Source of the DNA: Streptomyces violaceoruber
Lineage (GTDB): Bacteria; Actinomycetota; Actinomycetes; Streptomycetales; Streptomycetaceae
NCBI GenBank assembly: GCA_000720805.1
Contig: JODI01000011.1
Location: 1-64,000, forward strand
Direction of reading: 5' to 3'
DNA: 64,000 nucleotides
Part shown: in pieces, positions 17,154 through 25,770 of the stretch
Layout of the letters: each line of letters starts with the position of its first letter
Position numbering within the stretch: position 1 is the stretch's first letter
The notes under the pieces: generated by a model
What the model was told of the DNA's origin: nothing
Database searches by the model: none
Seen by the model: the letters and a program-made list of their open reading frames with translations, nothing else
Program-made: the position numbers and the translations under genes

Positions 17154-18225
17154 GGGTCACCACCTTCTCGCCGTCGGGGTTGTCGCACGGCACGGCTTCC
17201 TGGACCTCGTCGCCGAGGAAGGCGACCAGCCGCTCCCGCGGCACGACCCCGATCACGCGGTTCGCCCCGTCGACCACCGAGACCCGGTGCGACAGGCGGG
17301 CGCTGATCGCGCACAGCTCCGTGAACGGGGTGTCGGCGGTCGCGGTCTCGCAGCTGCAGCTGGGGCTGCCGCCGGAGACGGAGGGGTCCATGACGGAGGA
17401 CGCGGTCAGCACGCGGGAGCGGTCGACGTCCTTGGTGAAGGAGGCGACGTAGTCGTCGGCGGGCCGCACGAGGATGTCCTCCGCGGTGCCGATCTGGACG
17501 ATCCGGCCGTCACGCATGACGGCGATCCGGTCGCCCAGCCGCATGGCCTCGTTGAGGTCGTGGGTGATGAACACGATCGTCTTCTTCAGGGACTTCTGCA
17601 GCTCGATGAGCTGGTCCTGCATGTCACGGCGGATCAGCGGGTCGAGCGCGCTGAACGACTCGTCCATGAGGAGCAGGTCGGCGTTGGTGGCGAGGGCACG
17701 GGCCAGGCCCACGCGCTGCTGCATGCCGCCGGACAGCTCGTCGGGCCAGGACTTCTCCCAGCCGGCCAGTCCGCACAGGGCGAGCGCCTCGGCGGCCCGC
17801 TCCTCACGCTCGCGCCGGGGAAGGCCCTGGACGGCGAGGCCGTAGGCGGCGTTCTCCAGCACGCTGCGGTGCGGGAAGAGCGCGAAGTGCTGGAAGACCA
17901 TGCTGATCTTGTGCGCGCGGACCTCGCGCAGGTCGCGGTCGCTGAGGGCGGTCAGGTCCTGCCCGCCGAAGCGGACATGGCCCGCGGTCGGCTCCAGGAG
18001 GCCGTTGAGCATCCGCAGCAGCGTGGACTTGCCGGAGCCGGACAGACCCATCACGACGAAGATCTCGCCGGGTTCCACGGTGAAGGAGGCGTCGACGACG
18101 GCGGCGGTGGTGCCGTCGGCCCGCAGTTCCTCCCGGTCGGCGCCCTGGCGGAGCCGCTCGACAGCGTCGTCCGGTCGTCTTCCGAACACCTTGTAAAGGC
18201 CTGCGGCCTCAAGTCTGGATGACAC
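17146..18225 (-). CDS. Glycine betaine ABC transporter ATP-binding protein
   Basis: 359 aa, a ProV/OpuAA-type ATPase. Walker A GLSGSGKST (about 59-67), Q-loop FQHFALFPH, signature LSGGMQQR, Walker B LLLMDESFSALDP and the switch HD are all present. The C-terminal 100 residues are a short CBS-like region, which in this family senses ionic strength, here with an unusual Cys cluster (PSCSCET). It overlaps the fused permease/binding-protein gene by 8 bp. Together they would import compatible solutes under osmotic stress. Confidence 0.92.
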   Translation of the reverse strand: MSSRLEAAGLYKVFGRRPDDAVERLRQGADREELRADGTTAAVVDASFTVEPGEIFVVMGLSGSGKSTLLRMLNGLLEPTAGHVRFGGQDLTALSDRDLREVRAHKISMVFQHFALFPHRSVLENAAYGLAVQGLPRREREERAAEALALCGLAGWEKSWPDELSGGMQQRVGLARALATNADLLLMDESFSALDPLIRRDMQDQLIELQKSLKKTIVFITHDLNEAMRLGDRIAVMRDGRIVQIGTAEDILVRPADDYVASFTKDVDRSRVLTASSVMDPSVSGGSPSCSCETATADTPFTELCAISARLSHRVSVVDGANRVIGVVPRERLVAFLGDEVQEAVPCDNPDGEKVVTRA

Positions 18226-18523
18226 GCGTACCTCTAGTCTCGGCGGGCAGAAGCAGAGACGCGGGCGCCGCGATCAGTTGAAAGTGCAACCGGCATCTCT
18301 TAGTGGCGGCGCCTGCCCAGACCCCTTGTGCCCAAACGCAGAGGTGGTCCAGTTCACAGGACGTTTACGTCCGCCCGTCCCGCTCCGCGTGCCTCGTCCG
18401 CGCCTGCGACGACATCTTCCCAACGGGGCTTGGCCGACCGTCACTGTCGGTGGGGTGCGGCATGTGCGTGGCGTGTGACTAATGCATCTCAATTTCGCTT
18501 CATCACTGTTTACTATTACCCAC
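18226..18523. other. Intergenic DNA before the recombinase, possible island left end
   Basis: Holds the promoter region of the minus-strand betaine transporter. The last 50 bases before the recombinase start are clearly richer in A+T than the flanking DNA, consistent with a junction of acquired DNA. I could not identify an attachment-site core or a matching direct repeat on the other side. Confidence 0.4.
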
Positions 18524-20017
18524 ATGACAACGGCACCATCCCAGGGCCGCCGGGTGGTCGGATACGCCCGCATCTCCAAGGCCACGGACGAGAGCACGTC
18601 GATCGAGTGCCAGCGGGAGCTGATCCGGACGACCTGCCAAGCACGGGGCTGGGCGCTCGCCGAGATCATCGAGGACATCGACGTCTCCGCCACCAAGGCG
18701 CGCCTGGACCGCCCCGGCCTCACCCGCGTCCGCGAAGCCATCCAGTCGGGGCGTGCCGACATCGTGCTGGTATGGAGGATCGACCGCGTCGCGCGTTCCG
18801 TGTCCGACCTCGCCGCTCTGACGGATGAGTGGGCCAAGGCCGGGGTGTCGCTCGTGTCGGCCACCGAGCCGTTCGACATGACGACGTCCGCCGGTCGTAT
18901 GTTGCTCCAACTTCTGGGCGTATTCGCCGAGTTCGAGGCCGCCACGATCCGCGACCGCGTCCTCGCCGCGCGGGCGGCCCTCGTGAAAGCCGGCCGCCAC
19001 CCCGGAGGAGCAGCGCCGTACGGCTACCGCCTCGTCGACAACCCGGAAGGTGCCGGGAGGGTGCTGGAGGTCGACCCCGTCGAAGCCGCGTACGTGCGCA
19101 AGGCCGCCGACATGATCCTCGACGGGAAGTCGCTGTATTACACGACGGCGGCGCTCAATGCCGCCGGGTCGAAGCCCCGCAAGGCCGCTGCCTGGTCCAT
19201 GACATCGCTGCGGATCGTGCTGACGCAGGACGCATCCCTCGGCTACATGACCCACAACGGGAAGCTGGTCCGCAACGACGACGGCGAACCGGCCCAGGTC
19301 TGGGAACCGATTCTGCAGCTCGAAGCCATGGCCCGACTCCGCGTGCTGTTGGCGCCGACGAAGACGCCGGGCGGCGAGCGGAAGCGCAGAGCGCGCCTGC
19401 TGTCCGGCGGACTGCTGCGGTGTTCGACCTGCGGCGGCTCGATGCGGGTGAACAGGACCGGCGGAACGAAACCTGTCGTGCGGTACTCGTGCTCGGGCAA
19501 GTCCGACGGCACCGGGTGTCAGCGCGGCGTTTCGATCGTCGCCGAGCGCATTGAGGAGTACGTCACGGGGACCTTCCTCGATCTCGTCGGGCGGTACCCG
19601 GTCGTCGAAGTCCGCGAAAGCGTCCGCGAGGTCGCCGACCTGGCCGCTGTCGAAGCGGAGATCAAGGCGGCGACAGCCGAACTGGCGGACGTGGACGACG
19701 ACGAGAAGGAAGCGAAGCTGCTGGCCGACCTCCGCTCGCTCAAGTCGCGGCGTAAGCAGATCCTCTCCCAGCCGAGCGAGCCCGTCGTCGAGTACGTCGA
19801 GATGGGCCAGACCTTCGCTGAAGCATGGGAGGCTCGCGACACGGACGGCCGCCGCTCACTGTTGGAGAGCGCCATCACGCACGTCATCGTCAGGCCGGGT
19901 ACCCGTGGCCGCCGGGGTATCGACCCTCAGAGGGTCGACATTCATTGGCGGAACCCGTACGGCCCGGACGTCAACGTACCAAGCGCGGGCGACCACATCG
20001 GCCAGCTGTCCGGTTGA
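18524..20017 (+). CDS. Large serine recombinase (phage/ICE-type integrase)
   Basis: 497 aa. The N-terminal resolvase domain has YARISK with the catalytic Ser near 18, the Arg-containing VWRIDRVARS and an EFEAATIRDRV long-helix start. A recombinase domain (about 160-260), a zinc ribbon (CSTCGG then CSGKSDGTGC, about 307-335) and a coiled-coil-like segment (about 380-420) follow. This is the full layout of large serine integrases. The ATG at 18524 lies directly before the conserved domain; it has no clear ribosome site, and an in-frame ATG at 18482 is possible. No other phage or conjugation gene is nearby, so the element is probably a remnant. Confidence 0.93.
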   Translation: MTTAPSQGRRVVGYARISKATDESTSIECQRELIRTTCQARGWALAEIIEDIDVSATKARLDRPGLTRVREAIQSGRADIVLVWRIDRVARSVSDLAALTDEWAKAGVSLVSATEPFDMTTSAGRMLLQLLGVFAEFEAATIRDRVLAARAALVKAGRHPGGAAPYGYRLVDNPEGAGRVLEVDPVEAAYVRKAADMILDGKSLYYTTAALNAAGSKPRKAAAWSMTSLRIVLTQDASLGYMTHNGKLVRNDDGEPAQVWEPILQLEAMARLRVLLAPTKTPGGERKRRARLLSGGLLRCSTCGGSMRVNRTGGTKPVVRYSCSGKSDGTGCQRGVSIVAERIEEYVTGTFLDLVGRYPVVEVRESVREVADLAAVEAEIKAATAELADVDDDEKEAKLLADLRSLKSRRKQILSQPSEPVVEYVEMGQTFAEAWEARDTDGRRSLLESAITHVIVRPGTRGRRGIDPQRVDIHWRNPYGPDVNVPSAGDHIGQLSG

Positions 20018-20491
20018 CTCGTGATGCGTCCATGCGGGCGCTCCTGGGCGCGTTGCCGTCCTGGGGCTCTCGTTCGGCCGACTCATGGGCGCTACGAATT
20101 CTGTCCTGGAAACCCGCCACCGGCCGCCACGGGACCGCCATGCCGGACCGTTCGCAGATCATCAGCCTGCCCGTCGGTGCGCCGAAACGCCGACCGTGCA
20201 GGAGACGCCGAGAGCGTCAGCGTATGCGCGCACGTGTGCCGCCCCCTGGTTGCATCGCACCGCGAGCCCCACATCCCCCGGCTCATGGCCCCGTGCCACG
20301 GGACCACAGCCTGTTGCGAAAGCCGATCCGGGGCTTGGGCGCTCAAGCACCTGAGTCCGGTGAACATGACCGGCCTGCCCGCGTAGCTCGAGCCGTTGCT
20401 GTGTTGGGGCAACAAGACCGACGGCATCCGCTGCCGAACGCCGACTCCCGTTGTACGTTTCGACCCTGACCTTGATTCGGTGCTCTCCCGT
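20018..20491. other. Non-coding or decayed stretch after the recombinase
   Basis: No frame here resembles a known protein, and frames on both strands are short or lack ribosome sites. It may be decayed cargo of the element. I see no repeat or RNA gene. Confidence 0.4.
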
Positions 20492-20860
20492 CTATCGTGC
20501 GACGGCAAGGACGAGAGACGCAGCGGCCAGACCCAGGTAGCCGCCAGGGAACGCGATGTTGTCGAAGACGCGGGCACGGATGTGTGCGGCGATCGCACCG
20601 ATGTAGAACATGACGAGTCCCGCCGCGGCGGCGACGCCGATGACCGTGACGCCCGTGAGCCCGAGTAAGAGACCAGCGGCTCCTGAGGCCTTGAGCGCGG
20701 CGAGCCACGGGAGCCAGGTCTGTGGGAGACCCACTTCGGTCGAGTTGGCGACGACGAACTCGGCCCGCAGGAGGTCCGCGATGGCGATGCCGGCGTTGGC
20801 CAGGACAGTCGTAACGGTGATGATTTCGCAAGCAAGTGCCAGCCGAACGATGCCATCCGT
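20492..20860 (-). pseudogene. DoxX-like membrane protein, start lost or frameshifted
   Basis: The readable frame ends at a TAG at 20492. It contains a DoxX-type core: ADLLRAEFVVANSTEVGLP, then WLPWLAALKASGAAGLLLG, two further hydrophobic helices and a short tail. Similarity runs upstream to about 20860, but that frame has no ATG, GTG or TTG until GTG at 20734, which would remove the first helix. An ATG near 20855 lies in another frame. A small indel near the 5' end is the simplest reading; translation from 20734 would give an 80-residue truncated protein. It lies just downstream of the 55-aa membrane-protein gene. Confidence 0.5.
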
Positions 20861-20912
20861 ATGCGGAGTCGATCTGCGTCGCCCGGTCCAGGTCTCGCAG
20901 TCGGTGAGCCAG

Positions 20913-21080
20913 TCAAGGGATCAGAGCGGCAATCAATAGGGTGATGGGCAGGAAAATCAGGGGAGTTGCTATCAGCCAGCCCATGCGCGAGGACGTTTTC
21001 GCACCGACAAGGATGCAGAACGGTGCCATGAGGAGCACGTAGAAGAAGAACACTGCCCAGATGATGAAGCCTGCGCCCAC
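20913..21080 (-). CDS. Small two-helix membrane protein
   Basis: A 55-aa protein starting at GTG 21080, with AGGAGGG four bases upstream, an excellent ribosome site. It is almost entirely hydrophobic: helix 1 (about 5-26, FIIWAVFFFYVLLMAPF), a short polar turn AKTSSRMG, and helix 2 (about 34-53). Codons such as ATA, CTA and AAA are used, unlike the strongly GC-biased neighbours, which fits an acquired segment. I recognise no family. The DoxX-like remnant follows in the same direction. Confidence 0.65.
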   Translation of the reverse strand: MGAGFIIWAVFFFYVLLMAPFCILVGAKTSSRMGWLIATPLIFLPITLLIAALIP

Positions 21081-21117
21081 GATGCCCTCCTAGCGGTAGC
21101 TGCCGCGTCCTCGCGCC

Positions 21118-21147
21118 AGCTGCTGCGCGGTCACCCGCACAGCAGCT
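21118..21147. repeat. Hairpin between the island and the exonuclease gene
   Basis: AGCTGCTG at 21118-21125 pairs with CAGCAGCT at 21140-21147 around a 14-nt GC-rich loop. It may be a terminator or part of a regulatory region. Confidence 0.45.
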
Positions 21148-21149
21148 AA

Positions 21150-21163
21150 TTGAACACGTTCAA
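21150..21163. promoter_or_regulatory. TTGAAC-N2-GTTCAA palindrome, operator-like
   Basis: TTGAACACGTTCAA has perfect 6-bp arms around a 2-bp centre, a form common among TetR-type operators. No regulator gene is next to it, so it may be left over from deleted DNA or control the small gene starting at 21080. Confidence 0.35.
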
Positions 21164-21354
21164 CTTCGATGTCTCCAGGATGTCGGGCGCGTCCTCGACC
21201 CCCGGCTGGTCGGACGAGTACGGGACCGGCGCCGACGAGCGCAAGGCTGCCCCGTCCCCCTGCCTCCCCCGCGGCGGGTGGGCGGGGCTTCAGCGTGATC
21301 CTGCTGGCATCGTCGAGCCCGGCGTCATACCCCCGTCAGTGGCATGCTGTGCTC

Positions 21355-22284
21355 ATGTCGACCCGCCCAGAAAAATGGCTTTTGCTTGACACCGCCTCGC
21401 TCTACTTCCGCGCCTACTTCGGCGTCCCGGAGTCCGTGAAGGCCCCCGACGGCACACCGGTGAACGCCGTGCGCGGACTGCTGGAGTTCATCGACCGCCT
21501 GGTGAAGGACCACCGGCCCGATCACTTGGTGGCGTGCATGGACGCCGACTGGCGGCCCCGGTGGCGGGTCGAGCTGATCCCCTCGTACAAGGCGCACCGC
21601 GTCGCCGAGGAGCACGAGGCGGGCCCGGACGAGGAGGAGGTGCCGGACACCCTCTCGCCGCAGGTTCCGATCATCGAGGCCGTGCTGGACGCGCTCGGCA
21701 TCGCGCGCGTGGGCGTCGCCGAGTACGAGGCGGACGACGTCATCGGCACCTTCACCGCGCGCGCGAAGGGCCCGGTAGACATCGTCACCGGCGACCGCGA
21801 TCTGTACCAGCTGGTGGACGACGGGCGCGAGGTGCGGGTGCTGTACCCCCTCAAGGGCGTGGGTTCCCTGCAGCTGACGGACGAGGCGTGGCTGCGGGAG
21901 AAGTATGGGGTCGACGGCAAGGGGTACGCGGATCTGGCGCTGCTGCGCGGCGACCCGAGCGACGGTCTTCCGGGCGTGCCCGGGGTCGGCGAGAAGACGG
22001 CGGCCAAGCTGCTCGCGGAGTTCGGCGACCTGGCCGGGATCCTGGCCGCGGTCGACGACCCGAAGGCGAAGCTCACGCCGGCGCAGCGCAAGCGCCTGGA
22101 CGAGTCACGGCCGTATCTGGCGGTGGCGCCGAAGGTCGTGCGGGTCGCGGACGACGTCCCGCTGCCGGACGTCGACACGGTGGTGCCGCGCACCCCGCGT
22201 GATCCGGCGGCACTGGAGGAGCTGGCGTCCCGCTGGGGACTGGGGGGATCATTGCAGCGACTTCTCGCCACCCTCGTGGCGTAA
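21355..22284 (+). CDS. 5'-3' exonuclease (PIN/H3TH, Pol I-type)
   Basis: 309 aa. It is the stand-alone 5' nuclease domain related to the N-terminus of DNA polymerase I. Acidic metal-binding motifs LLLDTASLYFRAYFG, YEADDVIG and TGDRDLYQL are present, with the helix-three-turn-helix GLPGVPGVGEKTAAKLL near 205-221. The ATG at 21355 is chosen because conserved sequence begins at once. Such paralogues are thought to process RNA primers or flap structures. Confidence 0.9.
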   Translation: MSTRPEKWLLLDTASLYFRAYFGVPESVKAPDGTPVNAVRGLLEFIDRLVKDHRPDHLVACMDADWRPRWRVELIPSYKAHRVAEEHEAGPDEEEVPDTLSPQVPIIEAVLDALGIARVGVAEYEADDVIGTFTARAKGPVDIVTGDRDLYQLVDDGREVRVLYPLKGVGSLQLTDEAWLREKYGVDGKGYADLALLRGDPSDGLPGVPGVGEKTAAKLLAEFGDLAGILAAVDDPKAKLTPAQRKRLDESRPYLAVAPKVVRVADDVPLPDVDTVVPRTPRDPAALEELASRWGLGGSLQRLLATLVA

Positions 22285-22361
22285 ACGTCGTCCCCGCACG
22301 AGGTCATGAACAGGTCATGGACCTACCCGGAAGGGCGCATCCACAGGGAAGAGATGCTAAC

Positions 22362-22375
22362 TTAGGCAAGCCTAA
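22362..22375. promoter_or_regulatory. Iron box (DmdR/IdeR-type operator)
   Basis: TTAGGCAAGCCTAA is a perfect palindrome with a 2-bp centre. It matches the core of the actinobacterial iron box bound by DmdR1/IdeR with Fe(II). It ends 22 bp before the ATG of the siderophore-interacting protein gene, so that gene should be derepressed when iron is scarce. Confidence 0.85.
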
Positions 22376-22397
22376 CCATATGGATCGGGAGGTCGCC

Positions 22398-23243
22398 ATG
22401 GCAGAACGACCGGAGCGCAAGCCGCGAAAGCCCCACACCGCGCAGGTCATCCGCACCGAACGGCTGACTCCCCATATGCAGCGGGTGGTGCTCGGCGGCG
22501 AGGGGCTGGCCGATTTCTCTCCGGACGCCTGCACCGATCACTATGTGAAGCTGCTCTTCCCGGCCGGCGGGGCCACGTACCCGGAGCCCTTCGACATCCA
22601 GCGGATCCGCGAGGAGTTCCCGCGCGAGCAGTGGCCGGTGACCCGGACGTACACCGTGCGTGCCTGGGACGCCGAACACCGCGAGCTGACACTGGACTTC
22701 GTGATCCACGGCGACGAGGGCCTGGCCGGCCCCTGGGCGCTGCGGGTACGGCCGGGCGAGACCGTGCGCTTCATGGGTCCCGGCGGCGCCTACGCCCCCG
22801 ACCCGGAGGCCGACTGGCATCTGCTCGCCGGTGACGAGAGCGCGCTGCCCGCGATCGCCCGATCCCTGGAGGCGCTGCCGGACGGCGCCCGGGCCCATGC
22901 CTTCGTCGAGATCTCCGGGCCGGAGGAGGAGCAGAAGATCGACTCCGATGTGGAGGTCGTCTGGCTGCACCGCGGCGACCGGCCCATCGGCGAGGCACTG
23001 GTCGAGGCCATACAGGCGCTGGAGTTCCCGGAGGGCCGCGTGCACGCGTTCGTGCACGGTGAGGCGCACTTCGTGAAGCAACTGCGCCACCTGCTCCGCG
23101 TCGAGCGCGGGGTCGCGCGCGAGGACCTGTCGATCTCCGGTTACTGGCGGCTCGGCCACAACGAGGACGGCTGGCAGGCCTCCAAGCGGGAGTGGAACGC
23201 GCGCATCGAGGCCGAGCAGGAGGGCACCTCCGCGCCCTCTTGA
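22398..23243 (+). CDS. Siderophore-interacting protein (ferric-siderophore reductase family)
   Basis: 281 aa. An N-terminal FAD-binding domain (RLTPHMQRVVLGGEGL, then TRTYTVRAWD) is followed by the C-terminal SIP domain (DESALPAIARSLEALP and SGYWRLGHNEDGW), as in ViuB-type reductases. The family reduces Fe(III) bound to siderophores in the cytoplasm. The ATG at 22398 has GGGAGG six bases upstream, and a perfect iron box lies just before it. No siderophore transport genes are adjacent. Confidence 0.92.
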   Translation: MAERPERKPRKPHTAQVIRTERLTPHMQRVVLGGEGLADFSPDACTDHYVKLLFPAGGATYPEPFDIQRIREEFPREQWPVTRTYTVRAWDAEHRELTLDFVIHGDEGLAGPWALRVRPGETVRFMGPGGAYAPDPEADWHLLAGDESALPAIARSLEALPDGARAHAFVEISGPEEEQKIDSDVEVVWLHRGDRPIGEALVEAIQALEFPEGRVHAFVHGEAHFVKQLRHLLRVERGVAREDLSISGYWRLGHNEDGWQASKREWNARIEAEQEGTSAPS

Positions 23244-23589
23244 CCGACCCGGGGCCTCTTGACCGACCCAGGGCACCCCGGCCCCGGGTCGGTCTGCACC
23301 GACCGCCGGCGGGAGCGGAACGAGGCGAACATCAGGGACGGCGATCCTGCCGATGCCGCCCGGGCAGTCGGCGCCACCCTGCAACCGCGGTCGTCCCCGC
23401 CCACACGCTGGACCCGAGGGCGCTCGTCACCACCATCCTGGCACCAGGCAGTCGGGTTGGGAGGTGGTCCGAGGCCGCCTGGTTCGACGAGGCCCTGGCG
23501 CCGGCGAGGGCACGGCCGCCGTCGGAGTCGTACGCGCGGCCGGTCGCGAGGCGGTGGTGCCCATCGAGCGCCTCCCACGAGGACGAGGG
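23244..23589. other. No supported gene
   Basis: GC-rich sequence between the siderophore reductase and the ABC remnant. It may contain eroded membrane-component sequence downstream of the ATPase remnant, but I could not recognise any. A short imperfect direct repeat (TTGACCGACCC) occurs near 23241-23270. Confidence 0.4.
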
Positions 23590-24045
23590 GCTCCGCGCCC
23601 GTGCTCCACTGTCGGCCTCGGCGTACCGGCGGCCCGCGTAGCGCAGGTGGACGTCGTCGCGGGGCGGGCGGGCGACGGTCGCGGTGGCGACGCCGACCCC
23701 GCCGGGTTCGAGCGCGCCGAGCAGCGCGAGGGGGCAGCGGCCCCTCCATCGTCGGAACGGACGCTGACGCGGCGCCCGTCGACGGCACCGCGTGGATGCC
23801 CGGCACTGCGCCGAGGGCACTCTTCACGGCTTACGGTCGGCGTCGCCGAGCGGTCCGCGTGGTTCACATTGGCCCGCGTCGCCGCACAGTTCGCCCTTGA
23901 GGGAGTCCGGGGTGCCCTCCACGACGATCCGGCCGCGGTCGACGAGGGCGACGCTCTCGGCGCGCGGGGAGAGCAGGGAGATCAGGGAGAGCGACAGGCG
24001 CGATGTATCGCGATCCAGGGTGCGCGGCAAGGGCGTGAGCACTTG
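23590..24045 (-). pseudogene. DrrA-like ABC transporter ATPase, C-terminal remnant
   Basis: Pieces of the C-terminal end of a daunorubicin-resistance-type ABC ATPase lie in order but in different frames. ESVALVDRGRIVVEGTPDSLKGEL is near 23880-23960, DGRRVSVRSDDGG near 23755-23795, and LGALEPGGVGVATATVARPP with RYAGRRYAEAD near 23620-23730. Walker A and B regions are missing. Several frameshifts separate the pieces, so no product can be made. The overlapping plus-strand frames look like shadows. Confidence 0.6.
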
Positions 24046-24093
24046 GGCCCGCCCCCGACATGCCCGCGTGACGCCTTCGAAACAGCGCCTCCC

Positions 24094-24116
24094 TAATTTC
24101 TGTCACCCGACAGGAA
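24094..24116. promoter_or_regulatory. TetR-type operator copy upstream of the APC permease
   Basis: TTTCTGTC (24097-24104), four bases, then GACAGGAA (24109-24116): an inverted repeat with one mismatch. With its left flank it reads CCTAATTTCTGTC, identical to the left half of the site at 32427-32455 upstream of the carboxylase operon. It lies 41-64 bp before the permease start, so a shared regulator, most simply the TetR protein encoded at 31695-32330, is inferred. Confidence 0.65.
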
Positions 24117-24156
24117 CTCGCTTCCGCCCCGCTCCCCGCGCCGAAGGCAGGCCGCC

Positions 24157-25701
24157 GTGACGACAACCGCCCCCTCCGACGTCCGCCCGGATCCTCCGCA
24201 CTCCCCGGACGACCGCTCCCTCACCGAGTTCGGCTACCGCCAGGAACTGCACCGCAGCCTGGGCCGGTACGCGTCGTTCGCGGCCGGGTTCTCCTTCATC
24301 TCCGTCCTGACCACCGTCTTCCAGTTCTTCGCCTTCGGGTACGCGTTCGGCGGCCCCGTCTTCTTCTGGACCTGGCCGGCCGTGCTGCTCGGCCAGCTCC
24401 TGGTGGCCGCCTGCTTCGCCGAACTGGCCGCGCGCTATCCGATCTCGGGCGCGATCTACCAGTGGTCGTCGCGCCTGTCGAACCTCACGTTCGGCTGGTT
24501 CGCCGGCTGGATCATGGTGATCGGGCAGATCGTGGTGGTCGCGGCGGCCGCGCTGGCGCTGCAGCTGGTCCTGCCGGCGATCTGGTCCGGCTTCCAGCTG
24601 ATCGGCACCGACACGGCGGTCACCTCGGCGGACGGCGCGGCCAACGCCGCCGTCCTCGGCGTGATCCTGCTGGTGCTGACCACGCTGGTGAACATCCTCG
24701 ACAACCGCGTGATGTCGGTGATCAACCGCGTCGGGGTCACCGCCGAGATCATCGGAGCGGTGCTGATCATCGTCCTGCTGCTGACCCACTCCGAGCGCAC
24801 CCCCGGCATCACCTTCCACACCTCGGGCGCCGCCCAGTCGGGCCTGTTCGGGGCCTTGATGGTGGGCTCGTTCGCGGCGGCGTACGTGATGATCGGCTTC
24901 GACAGCGCGGGCGAGATGAGCGAGGAGACGCACCATCCGCGGCGCACCGCGCCCCGCACCATCCTCGTCGCGCTCGGCGCGGCCGGTCTGCTCGCCACCC
25001 TGATCGTCCTCGGCGGCCTGCTCGCCGCTCCCAGCCTCACCGACGGGCATCTGTCCGTCGACGGTCTGAGCTACGTCCTGACCAGCAGCCTGGGCGACGG
25101 CGTGGGCCGGGCCCTGCTGGCCGACGTGGTCGTGGCGATCGCAGTGGCCACCCTGGCGATCCAGACGGCGGCCTGCCGGATGCTGTTCTCCATGGCCCGC
25201 GACGGCCAGCTCCCCTTCTCCGCCCGTCTCGCGAAGGTCAACCCGCGCACCGGCATGCCGAGCGCCCCGGCCGTGGTGGTCGGCGTCCTCGCGGCCGCCC
25301 TCCTGCTGCTCAACTTCGCCTCCCCGGATGCTTTCCTGGCCATCGGCACCACCTGCATCGTGATGCTGTACCTGGCCTACGCGATGGTCACCGGCCCGCT
25401 CCTGGTCCGCCGTCTGCGCGGCCAGTTCACCGTCGAGGGCACCGACGAGGAGGGCGCCAAGCTCTTCTCGCTCGGCCGCTGGGGCGTCCCGGTCAACGCC
25501 CTCGCCCTCCTCTACGGCCTGGTCATGACGGTCAACCTGGCCTGGCCGAGGGCCGCGGTGTACGACCCGGCGGGCGGGCACTGGTACTTCCAGTGGTTCA
25601 CCGTGCTGTTCCTCACCGTGACCGTGGTGATCGGCGTGGCCTACCGGGCGTACAAGGCACGCGCCTCGGCGGCCAAGGCGCCCGAGGCGGTCGCGGCGTA
25701 A
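24157..25701 (+). CDS. APC-superfamily amino acid/amine permease
   Basis: 514 aa with about 12 predicted membrane helices. The first conserved helix FAAGFSFISVLTTVF and the following GYAFGGPVFFW and YPISGAIYQW are typical of the amino acid/choline/GABA permease branch. The GTG start has a purine-rich site upstream (GAAGGCAGG). An operator-like palindrome upstream matches the one at the urea/guanidine carboxylase operon, so the substrate may be guanidine, urea or a related nitrogen compound; this is inference from the shared site. Confidence 0.88.
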   Translation: MTTTAPSDVRPDPPHSPDDRSLTEFGYRQELHRSLGRYASFAAGFSFISVLTTVFQFFAFGYAFGGPVFFWTWPAVLLGQLLVAACFAELAARYPISGAIYQWSSRLSNLTFGWFAGWIMVIGQIVVVAAAALALQLVLPAIWSGFQLIGTDTAVTSADGAANAAVLGVILLVLTTLVNILDNRVMSVINRVGVTAEIIGAVLIIVLLLTHSERTPGITFHTSGAAQSGLFGALMVGSFAAAYVMIGFDSAGEMSEETHHPRRTAPRTILVALGAAGLLATLIVLGGLLAAPSLTDGHLSVDGLSYVLTSSLGDGVGRALLADVVVAIAVATLAIQTAACRMLFSMARDGQLPFSARLAKVNPRTGMPSAPAVVVGVLAAALLLLNFASPDAFLAIGTTCIVMLYLAYAMVTGPLLVRRLRGQFTVEGTDEEGAKLFSLGRWGVPVNALALLYGLVMTVNLAWPRAAVYDPAGGHWYFQWFTVLFLTVTVVIGVAYRAYKARASAAKAPEAVAA

Positions 25702-25730
25702 CTCGGCGGCCAAGGCGGTCGCGGCGTAAC
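25665..25730. repeat. Partial duplication of the permease 3' end
   Basis: CTCGGCGGCCAAGGCG and GTCGCGGCGTAAC occur at 25665-25680 and 25690-25702, and again adjacent at 25702-25730. The coding copy holds nine extra bases (25681-25689). The second copy lies after the stop codon, so it is a recent local duplication that left the protein end unchanged. Confidence 0.8.
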
Positions 25731-25770
25731 CCGGCCCGGGTCACGGCGTACCCGCTTACGCTTGCCCGTG

